Assembly (NCBI GenBank): GCA_030844625.1
Contig: JAUUNJ010000039.1
Location: forward strand, 1 to 12,666
DNA length: 12,666 nucleotides
From: Roseburia sp.
GTDB taxonomy: Bacteria; Bacillota; Clostridia; Lachnospirales; Lachnospiraceae
Reading direction: 5' to 3'
Below the pieces are notes generated by a model, which made no database searches, was not told where the DNA came from, and saw only the letters and a program-made list of their open reading frames with translations. This document shows positions 1 to 5,823 of the stretch, piece by piece. Within the stretch, counting starts at the first letter, position 1. Each line of letters begins with the position of its first letter. The position numbers and the translations under genes were made by a program.

Positions 1-55
1 ACACTATAAACAGTACCCTTCCCCAAAAGCGTACCCTTCTATTTGTTTTTGTCAC
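1..55 (-). CDS. N-terminus of an unidentified protein downstream of pyrE (partial)
   Basis: Just after the pyrE stop codon, the minus strand shows GGGAG, seven bases, then GTG at 55-53. This opens a frame that stays free of stops for 18 codons to the window edge. The translation starts MTKTNRRVRFWGRVLFIV, a basic stretch followed by a hydrophobic run. That is how a single-pass membrane protein or signal anchor often begins. The start lies 14 bases from the pyrE stop and no terminator is visible between them, so the gene would be read as part of the pyr operon. Only 18 residues are visible, so no family can be named. The ribosome site, spacing and open frame are seen; that it is a real gene is inferred. 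Confidence 0.42.
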   Translation of the reverse strand, partial: MTKTNRRVRFWGRVLFIV

Positions 56-69
56 TTTAATTCTCCCGA

Positions 70-747
70 CTATTTTACTCCATATTGCTCATAATATTTG
101 TCAATCGCAGCCTTAATATTATCATCAATTACAACTTTTCCATTGCATTCCCTGTTATAAAGATGTTCTACCACATCTGCCATTGAAACAATTGCATTGG
201 CATCAAATCCATATTTTTCCTTAATCTCATCCAACGCACTCTTGTCTCCGTCACGTCCTTTTTCCATTCTGTTAAGAGAAACCATCAGTCCCAGAATCTC
301 CACATTGCCCTGAGCCTTAATAATCGGAAATGTTTCTTCAATGGATTTACCCGAGGTTGTAACGTCTTCAATAATCACGATTTTATCTCCATCCTTAATC
401 GGACTTCCCAGAAGAATTCCTGCATCACCATGATCTTTAGCCTCTTTTCTGTTGGAACAGTATTTAATTTCTTTGCCATACAGTTCGCTGAACGCTATAC
501 ATGTGGCAACCCCGATTGGAATCCCCTTGTAAGCCGGTCCAAACAGGACGTCAAAATCATCACCATAATGATCATGTATCGCCTTTGCATAATACTGTCC
601 CAGTTTATGCAGTTGACTTCCTGTTACATATGCTCCTGCATTCATAAAGAATGGCGATTTTCTTCCACTCTTTAATGTAAATTCTCCAAATTTGAGAACA
701 TCACTTTCAACCATAAACTCTATAAATTCCTGCTTGTAACTTTCCAT
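70..747 (-). CDS. pyrE: Orotate phosphoribosyltransferase
   Basis: This cytoplasmic enzyme joins orotate to PRPP to form orotidine 5'-monophosphate, the fifth step of UMP synthesis. At 225 residues it has a normal bacterial length. The orotate/PRPP site at residues 23-34 (FTLKSGRKSPFF), GPAYKGIP at 70-77, and the mobile catalytic loop with NRKEAKDHG at 99-107 are all visible. The PRPP-binding signature IVIIEDVTTSGKS lies at about 123-135, with its acidic pair E127-D128. The start is ATG at 747, preceded by AGAGGAAAA. It is the last recognised pyr gene and lies 34 bases downstream of the glycosyltransferase stop, the largest gap in the operon. Nothing suggests truncation, and the identification is firm. 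Confidence 0.97.
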   Translation of the reverse strand: MESYKQEFIEFMVESDVLKFGEFTLKSGRKSPFFMNAGAYVTGSQLHKLGQYYAKAIHDHYGDDFDVLFGPAYKGIPIGVATCIAFSELYGKEIKYCSNRKEAKDHGDAGILLGSPIKDGDKIVIIEDVTTSGKSIEETFPIIKAQGNVEILGLMVSLNRMEKGRDGDKSALDEIKEKYGFDANAIVSMADVVEHLYNRECNGKVVIDDNIKAAIDKYYEQYGVK

Positions 748-781
748 CTTTTCCTCTTTTCCGGCTTTAGCCTATTATTTT

Positions 782-1735
782 TTATCCAATCTTTTTCACA
801 CTGTCACCATTGGTTTCTCCAATAATATAATGGGGTCGTTTTTTCACCTCCACATATGTTTTTGCAAGATACTGTCCTATGATTCCCATACAGAAAAGCT
901 GTATTCCACCAATAAATGTAACAATACATACAAGGGACGGCCAGCCTGATACCGGATCTCCCCATATGAATTTTCTTACCATTATTACAATAATTGCCAC
1001 AAAAGCAACAAAAGTAAAAAATAATCCAATAAAGGATGCTATGGATAATGGGGTCTGAGAGAAATTGACAATCCCATCAACAGAATATTTCAGAAGTTTC
1101 CAAAAACTCCACTTGGTTTCACCTGCCACTCTTTCCACATTTTCAAAAGGTAACCATTTTGTTCTGAATCCAATCCAACCGAAAATACCTTTGGAAAAAC
1201 GGTTCTGCTCTCCAATTTGAATAATGGCATCTATCATTTCTCGTGTCATCAGTCTGAAATCTCTTGCCCCATCCACAATATCGGCATCTGAAATTTTGTT
1301 AATAACCTTATAAAACTGCCTTGCGAAAAAAGAACGTATCTTTGGTTCTCCCTGTCTGGTCACTCTCCTTGTTGCAACACTATCGTACTCTCCACTTTCC
1401 AGATATTGAACCATCTCCGGCAAAAGCGCAGGCGGATCCTGCATATCTGCATCCATAACCGCAACATAATCCCCCTTTGCATTACAAAAGCCTGCATACA
1501 TGGCAGCTTCCTTTCCAAAGTTTCTTGAAAAGGATAAATAAATCACCCTGCTGTCATCCTTTGCATACTCTTTCAGCTCAGACAGTGTATTATCTTTTGA
1601 ACCATCATTGACAAACAGAAATTCAAAATCATAACGCTCCATCTCAGCCGCTATTTTATTTAATTCTTCATATAAAAATTTTAATGCTTCCTCTTCGTTA
1701 TAACAAGGAATAATTAATGATATAAGTTTCTTCAT
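782..1735 (-). CDS. Family 2 polyprenyl-phosphate glycosyltransferase (DPM1/GtrB/ArnC type)
   Basis: Members of this family move a sugar from a nucleotide-sugar donor to undecaprenyl phosphate on the inner membrane face; the lipid-linked sugar then serves a second, GT-C type transferase. The 317-residue protein has the GT-A fold motifs in order: IIPCYNEEE (8-16), VNDGSKDNT (42-50), DADMQDPP with the metal-binding DxD (95-102), and an ERVAGETKW segment (201-209). Two hydrophobic helices follow (about 231-253 and 265-290), then the KKRPHYIIGE tail (298-307) common in this subfamily. Start ATG 1735 lies 11 bases after the pyrD stop, with a modest GGTGAG ribosome site. It sits between pyrD and pyrE with no promoter or terminator visible around it, so it should be co-transcribed with them. 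The sugar and acceptor cannot be told from sequence. Confidence 0.92.
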   Translation of the reverse strand: MKKLISLIIPCYNEEEALKFLYEELNKIAAEMERYDFEFLFVNDGSKDNTLSELKEYAKDDSRVIYLSFSRNFGKEAAMYAGFCNAKGDYVAVMDADMQDPPALLPEMVQYLESGEYDSVATRRVTRQGEPKIRSFFARQFYKVINKISDADIVDGARDFRLMTREMIDAIIQIGEQNRFSKGIFGWIGFRTKWLPFENVERVAGETKWSFWKLLKYSVDGIVNFSQTPLSIASFIGLFFTFVAFVAIIVIMVRKFIWGDPVSGWPSLVCIVTFIGGIQLFCMGIIGQYLAKTYVEVKKRPHYIIGETNGDSVKKIG

Positions 1736-1746
1736 TGCTCACCAAT

Positions 1747-2661
1747 CTATTTTACAATTCCGATCAGACTATTAATATCAGAGATATTATGCCTTATCAT
1801 ATAATCTTCTATCCCTTCAACCACTTCCATCGTTGTGTTGGGATTATTAAAGTTCGCTGTTCCCACAGAAACTGCTGTCGCTCCTGCCAGAATAAATTCC
1901 ATTGCATCTTTTGCATCGGCAATTCCGCCCATTCCAATAATTGGAACCTTTACTGTGTTCGCCACCTGGTATACCATTCTAACGGCAACCGGCTTAATTG
2001 CCGGTCCGGAAAGTCCTCCGGTCTTGTTGGCAAGTACAAATTTCCGGCGTTCCACATCAATCTGCATTCCTGTGAGAGTATTAATTAGTGAAATAGCATC
2101 TGCACCACCTGCCTCTGCCGCTTTTGCCATCACGGTAATGTCAGTTACATTAGGGCTCAACTTCATGATTACCGGCTGCTTTGCAACTCTTTTCACTTCT
2201 CTTGTTATGGCTTCCACCGCCTTCGGGTCCTGTCCGAAAGCAATACCGCCTTCTTTCACATTCGGACATGAAATGTTGATTTCAAGCATGTCCACCTTCT
2301 CATCGCCTAATTTTTCAACCACGTCAATATAATCTTCCGTAGTTCTTCCACAGACGTTTACAATAATGTTGGTATCATATTTCTGAAGATATGGAATGTC
2401 TCTTTTGGCAAACAAATCATATCCCGGATTCTGAAGCCCTACAGCATTCAGCATTCCTCCGTAAGTTTCTGCAATTCTGGGAGTTGGATTTCCCTGCCAC
2501 GGTACATTTGCCACCCCTTTTGTTACTACCGCACCCAATCTGTTCAAGTCTACAAACTCGCCATACTCTGCACCGGAACCGAAAGTTCCTGAGGCAACCA
2601 TTACCGGATTCTTAAACTCAACACCCGCAATATTTACTTTCGTATTTATTTTAGAATTCAT
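1747..2661 (-). CDS. pyrD: Dihydroorotate dehydrogenase B, catalytic subunit
   Basis: This FMN protein oxidises dihydroorotate to orotate. It is the class 1B form, which passes electrons to NAD+ through PyrK in a PyrD2-PyrK2 complex. It has 304 residues. Visible features are the N-terminal NPVMVASGTFG (18-28), K48 in the TKG motif, and LNAVGLQN (71-78). NISCPN (129-134) carries the catalytic cysteine C132 that marks class 1 enzymes. K167, GLSG (216-219) and the phosphate-binding GMGGI (243-247) follow. Its ATG overlaps the pyrK stop codon by one base (TAATG), so translation of the two subunits is probably coupled, which suits their fixed stoichiometry. The gene is often called pyrDB. Identification is firm. 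Confidence 0.97.
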   Translation of the reverse strand: MNSKINTKVNIAGVEFKNPVMVASGTFGSGAEYGEFVDLNRLGAVVTKGVANVPWQGNPTPRIAETYGGMLNAVGLQNPGYDLFAKRDIPYLQKYDTNIIVNVCGRTTEDYIDVVEKLGDEKVDMLEINISCPNVKEGGIAFGQDPKAVEAITREVKRVAKQPVIMKLSPNVTDITVMAKAAEAGGADAISLINTLTGMQIDVERRKFVLANKTGGLSGPAIKPVAVRMVYQVANTVKVPIIGMGGIADAKDAMEFILAGATAVSVGTANFNNPNTTMEVVEGIEDYMIRHNISDINSLIGIVK

Positions 2662-3428
2662 TACAGTTCAACCTCCTCTGCCAGAAATACAGGTCCATCT
2701 TTACAGATTCTCTTATTGTTAACATTGGAATGGCTGTCTTTCTCCTTTGACTGGCAGACACACGCCAGACATGCTCCGATTCCACATGCCATTCTCTCTT
2801 CCAGAGACAGCTGACACTCAATTCCTCTTTCCATGGCATATTGCTTAATGGCTTTTAACATTGGTGTGGGACCGCATGCATAAATCACATCACCTTCCAC
2901 TGCCTTCTCTTTTATGGCATCTACAACAGTTCCCCTGGTACCTGCGCTTCCATCTTCTGTAGCAATAAACAGTTCCCCATTACTCTCGAGCTCATCCGTA
3001 AGGAAAAGTTCATCTCTGTACCCTGCCACAATCTGAACCTGCACTTTATCCCTAAGTTCTGCCGCCAATTGGACCATCGGCGGAATTCCAATTCCACCGC
3101 CGATGAGAATCGCTTTTTTCCCGGCTTTTTGCATAAAGCCATTGCCAAGGGGACCTATAATGGCTATATCCTCTCCAGCCTTATAACCTGACATTTCTGT
3201 GGTTCCGCCACCTACTACTCTGTAAACAATTCTAAGGCTTCCCTGTTCCTTGTTTACCTGACAGATGCTGATTGGTCTTGGAAGCAGTTTTGTCTTATCC
3301 CTGCAATAAACTGAAATGAACTGACCTGCCACAGAATCCTTGGCTGCCGCTGTTTGAATCCACATACTGTAAATGCCTGTACCAATGCACTCCTGACTTA
3401 TTACCTTTGCGATTTCCTTTTGTCTCAT
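2661..3428 (-). CDS. pyrK: Dihydroorotate dehydrogenase B, electron transfer subunit
   Basis: PyrK carries FAD and one [2Fe-2S] cluster and moves electrons from the PyrD flavin to NAD+. The 255-residue protein has the ferredoxin-reductase layout: a beta-barrel with the FAD-contacting RPISI (51-55), then the nucleotide-binding GGGIGIPP (110-117) and CGPTPM (185-190). A C-terminal cluster region has cysteines C215, C220 and C223 within ACGIGACLAC, and a fourth ligand, C242, in RICKDGP. All four cluster cysteines are present, so the subunit should be active. The start ATG 3428 has a strong AAGGAG site in the 14-base gap after pyrF. Its end overlaps the pyrD start by one base. Confidence 0.96.
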   Translation of the reverse strand: MRQKEIAKVISQECIGTGIYSMWIQTAAAKDSVAGQFISVYCRDKTKLLPRPISICQVNKEQGSLRIVYRVVGGGTTEMSGYKAGEDIAIIGPLGNGFMQKAGKKAILIGGGIGIPPMVQLAAELRDKVQVQIVAGYRDELFLTDELESNGELFIATEDGSAGTRGTVVDAIKEKAVEGDVIYACGPTPMLKAIKQYAMERGIECQLSLEERMACGIGACLACVCQSKEKDSHSNVNNKRICKDGPVFLAEEVEL

Positions 3429-3442
3429 GTGTTCTCCTTATA

Positions 3443-4360
3443 TTAGAAAATTGAATTAATATCCTCTATCATGTCGATGACTGCCTGACGGGACGCATCA
3501 GCGTAATTTTCCGCCCCAAAGCCAGCATATTTCTCATCTTTGTATGCACAAATAATTCCTCTGGAAGAATTTACAATTGCTCCCAGACCATCTTCATTAA
3601 AATACGGTTTCAGCCCTTCTGCTGTTCCACCCTGGGCTCCGTATCCCGGAACAAGGATATAACTCTTTGGCATAATCTTCCTTAATACTTTTCCCATTTC
3701 CGGATATGTGGCACCCACAACCGCACCGATATAACTGTAGGAATCCCCCATGTGGTCCTCACCCCACTTGGCAACCTGCTCACCTACCCACTCATAAAGA
3801 GGTCTTCCATCGATTAATCTGTCCTGAAATTCTCCGCTGGACGGATTAGATGTCTTCACCAAAATGAACAATCCTTTGTTTTCTTCTCTACATACATCTA
3901 CAAATGGTTTAATACCGTCAGTTCCAAGATATGGATTGACAGTGGCAAAATCCTCATCAAACAATGAGTATGTATTTGCACCAACCTGAATCTTTCCCAG
4001 ATGTCCTGTGGCATATGCTGCTGATGTGGAGCCGATATCGCCTCTCTTTACATCACCGATTACTACAAGATCCTTTTCTTTTGCATAATTTACTGTTTTC
4101 TGGAAAGCCATCAGTCCCGGCACTCCAAACTGCTCATACATTGCAATCTGAGGCTTAACTGCCGGAATCAAATCATAAGTTGTATCTATGATTCCTTTGT
4201 TATACTGCCATATTGCCTCTGCTGCTCCTTCTAATGTTTCCCCATATTCTTCAAAAGCTTTTTTCTGAATATGTTCAGGAACATAACCAAGCATGGGATC
4301 AAGTCCAACCACAACAGGTGCGTTTGTTTTCTGAATTTTCTTTACTAACTTATTAATCAT
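3443..4360 (-). CDS. pyrF: Orotidine 5'-phosphate decarboxylase (long bacterial type)
   Basis: This enzyme removes the carboxyl group of OMP to give UMP, the last step of the pathway. At 305 residues it is the longer bacterial subfamily (PyrF type 2), not the approximately 240-residue form of Bacillus and E. coli. Active-site motifs are GLDP (19-22, D21), AVKP (67-70, K69) and DVKRGDIGST (103-112), which has the catalytic D-K-x-x-D array. The phosphate-binding VPGYGAQGG (237-245) and SSRGI (265-269) are also present. The ATG at 4360 lies inside the end of pyrC, with an 8-base overlap (ATGATTAA), so it is likely read by translational coupling. Identification is firm. Confidence 0.96.
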   Translation of the reverse strand: MINKLVKKIQKTNAPVVVGLDPMLGYVPEHIQKKAFEEYGETLEGAAEAIWQYNKGIIDTTYDLIPAVKPQIAMYEQFGVPGLMAFQKTVNYAKEKDLVVIGDVKRGDIGSTSAAYATGHLGKIQVGANTYSLFDEDFATVNPYLGTDGIKPFVDVCREENKGLFILVKTSNPSSGEFQDRLIDGRPLYEWVGEQVAKWGEDHMGDSYSYIGAVVGATYPEMGKVLRKIMPKSYILVPGYGAQGGTAEGLKPYFNEDGLGAIVNSSRGIICAYKDEKYAGFGAENYADASRQAVIDMIEDINSIF

Positions 4361-5627
4361 GATAAACTACCTTTCCATTTAAAATTGTATATTTGACTTT
4401 TCCGCTGACTTTTGTACCGCCAAAAGGTGTATTCTTTCCTTTTGAAACAAAATCTTCAGGATTTATAATCCATTCTTCCTCCGGGTTTATAATTGTGACA
4501 TCAGCGATTCTTCCTGCTTCCAATGTACCTTTGTCTATTCCCAGCACATTTGCCGGATTATAACTCATCTTTGCCGCCATCTGCATTGGGGTAATATGCC
4601 CCGGTTTTACAAGGTTTGTTATTGTAAGTGCAACTGATGTCTCCAGTCCGACAATTCCAAAAGGTGCTTTTGTAACATCCTTCGCCTTCTCCTCTGCACT
4701 ATGCGGTGCATGATCTGTGGAAATAACATCCATCACATCCTCACTCAAACCTTTAACCAGTGCCTCCATGTCCTCTCTTGCACGAAGCGGAGGATTCATC
4801 TTGAAATTGCCATCATTACTTGTAATGTCATCTGTACACATGGAAAAATGATGGGGACAGACTTCTGCGGTAACCTTTATTCCGTCTTCCTTTGCCAATT
4901 TCACCATGGTCACACTGTCCTTTGTCGAACAATGGCATAAGTGAAGTGTGGCTCCGGTCTCCTTTGCGAGCATAATATCTCTCGATGCAATAATATCCTC
5001 TACCGCATTGCTTATACCTTTGACGCCCAATTCTTCTGACTTGTCACCCAGATTAATAACGCCTCCCTGAACCAGATTAATATCTTCACAGTGAGCCAGC
5101 ACCGGTATACCTGCTTTTGCCGCATTCTCCATGGCAGTTCTGTAAACCCCGGAATTCATTACGGACTTACCATCTTCACTGACAGCACAAATTCCGGCTT
5201 CCTTAAGTTCAACAACATCTGTAATTTCATTACCTGCCATAGACTTTGTCACAGAACCCACCGGCAGAACATTTGTAAGTCCCACAGCTTCTGCTTTTTC
5301 TATAATATATTGGACAATTTCCGGGCTGTCTGTCACAGGTTTTGTGTTGGGCATACAGCAAACAGTAGTAAAGCCTCCACGTGCTGCTGCCCTGCTTCCT
5401 GTTTCTATATCCTCTTTATAAGTAAATCCCGGGTCTCTGAAATGCACATGTAAATCAATAAGCCCCGGCATTACATAGCAGCCTTCTGCTTCTATGATTT
5501 CATCTGCTTCTTTGTTAATATTTTCAGCCTTTTCTTTTATAATTCCATCCTGAATATAAATATCCATAATCTTGTCCAGATTTTCTGACGGATTCAATAC
5601 TCTCCCATTTTTAATTATAATTTTCAA
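4353..5627 (-). CDS. pyrC: Dihydroorotase
   Basis: PyrC cyclises carbamoyl-aspartate to dihydroorotate in the cytoplasm. The 424-residue length and motifs fit the type I (Bacillus-like) zinc amidohydrolases. DLHVHFRDPG at 58-67 supplies metal ligands H60 and H62. D152 lies in SEDG, H179 in AHCED, H232 in LCHCST and N278 in MNPPLR. The catalytic aspartate D305 is in STDHAPH. The start is TTG at 5627, not ATG. The family's N-terminal strand IIIKNGRV begins right after it, an AGAGGT site stands six bases upstream, and the next in-frame Met (residue 21) would remove that strand. It is the first gene of the operon and overlaps pyrF by 8 bases. Confidence 0.96.
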   Translation of the reverse strand: MKIIIKNGRVLNPSENLDKIMDIYIQDGIIKEKAENINKEADEIIEAEGCYVMPGLIDLHVHFRDPGFTYKEDIETGSRAAARGGFTTVCCMPNTKPVTDSPEIVQYIIEKAEAVGLTNVLPVGSVTKSMAGNEITDVVELKEAGICAVSEDGKSVMNSGVYRTAMENAAKAGIPVLAHCEDINLVQGGVINLGDKSEELGVKGISNAVEDIIASRDIMLAKETGATLHLCHCSTKDSVTMVKLAKEDGIKVTAEVCPHHFSMCTDDITSNDGNFKMNPPLRAREDMEALVKGLSEDVMDVISTDHAPHSAEEKAKDVTKAPFGIVGLETSVALTITNLVKPGHITPMQMAAKMSYNPANVLGIDKGTLEAGRIADVTIINPEEEWIINPEDFVSKGKNTPFGGTKVSGKVKYTILNGKVVYHD

Positions 5628-5633
5628 TTTATT

Positions 5634-5639
5634 ACCTCT
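5634..5639 (-). promoter_or_regulatory. Ribosome binding site deciding the TTG start of pyrC
   Basis: The minus strand reads AGAGGT, then six bases (AATAAA), then TTG. The nearby ATG further in lies in another frame. The site therefore fixes the non-ATG start of pyrC. A rare start codon on the first gene may hold down translation of the operon, which is inference. Confidence 0.7.
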
Positions 5640-5651
5640 TTCTTTTTATAG

Positions 5652-5693
5652 CTTTTATCTGATGGGACCCTTAAATCATCACCCCGCTAAAAG
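5652..5693 (-). promoter_or_regulatory. Structured 5' leader of the pyr operon with two competing folds
   Basis: In the leader RNA, CTTTTA (5693-5688) pairs with TAAAAG (5657-5652). Inside it TGATG (5681-5677) pairs with CATCA (5664-5660), giving an 11-bp two-part stem with an asymmetric GCGGGG/GA internal loop. A second fold pairs CCCTT (5695-5691) with AAGGG (5672-5668) and cannot coexist with the first. No T-run follows, so this is not an intrinsic terminator. No sequence resembling the PyrR recognition loop was found. The pairings are seen; a regulatory role, possibly on translation of pyrC, is inferred. Confidence 0.4.
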
Positions 5694-5713
5694 GGCATAA
5701 TAAACCACCTAAA

Positions 5714-5742
5714 AGTATATCAAAAAAACACATCCCTTTCAA
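5714..5742 (-). promoter_or_regulatory. Promoter of the pyr operon
   Basis: The minus strand has TTGAAA (5742-5737), a 17-base spacer, and TATACT (5719-5714) with TG one base ahead of it (extended -10). The start of transcription should fall near 5710-5706, leaving an untranslated leader of about 80 bases before the pyrC TTG. The same nine bases, TGATATACT, form the -10 region of the degV promoter in this window. The spacer holds one arm of the inverted repeat described at 5727-5817, so promoter and upstream terminator share bases. Confidence 0.75.
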
Positions 5743-5817
5743 TATCAAGTAACTGTCGAAATTAGATTTGCACCTTACAAATTCACTTTTTCCAGCACTT
5801 ATTATTGGGGATGTGTT
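5722..5817 (-). terminator. Nested inverted repeat with T-run, likely terminator of the DUF2079 gene
   Basis: Six bases after the DUF2079 stop, the minus strand reads AACACATCCC (5817-5808). The exact complement GGGATGTGTT follows at 5736-5727 and runs into seven Ts (5728-5722). The 71 bases between the arms hold further nested pairs: AAGT/ACTT (5800-5797 with 5750-5747), CTG/CAG (5795-5793 with 5755-5753) and ATTTG/CAAAT (5782-5778 with 5770-5766). Together these make about 22 bp of coaxial stem. The loop is much longer than in an ordinary terminator, so it could instead be a structured RNA or an old short inverted-repeat element. The -35 box and spacer of the pyr promoter lie inside it. Confidence 0.55.
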
Positions 5818-5823
5818 AAATTC

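Noticed and set aside
13-39. Direct repeat of GTACCCTTC (13-21 and 31-39)
   Set aside because: On the minus strand the two copies contain Arg-Val codons (AGG GTA) of the candidate frame starting at 55. Two nine-base copies are too few to call a repeat element.
763-772. Palindrome GGCTTTAGCC between the GT2 gene and pyrE
   Set aside because: The stem is four base pairs with a two-base loop and no T-run on the minus strand, so it is not a credible terminator or regulatory hairpin.
1835-2332. Long plus-strand open frame opposite pyrD
   Set aside because: It lies fully inside pyrD on the other strand, its composition mirrors pyrD codons, and it has no ribosome site or family features. The other antisense frames in the window were rejected for the same reasons.
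5664-5670. Perfect palindrome GGGACCC in the pyr leader, considered as a PyrR or operator site
   Set aside because: It is only seven bases with no flanking symmetry, and the surrounding sequence does not match the PyrR recognition loop.
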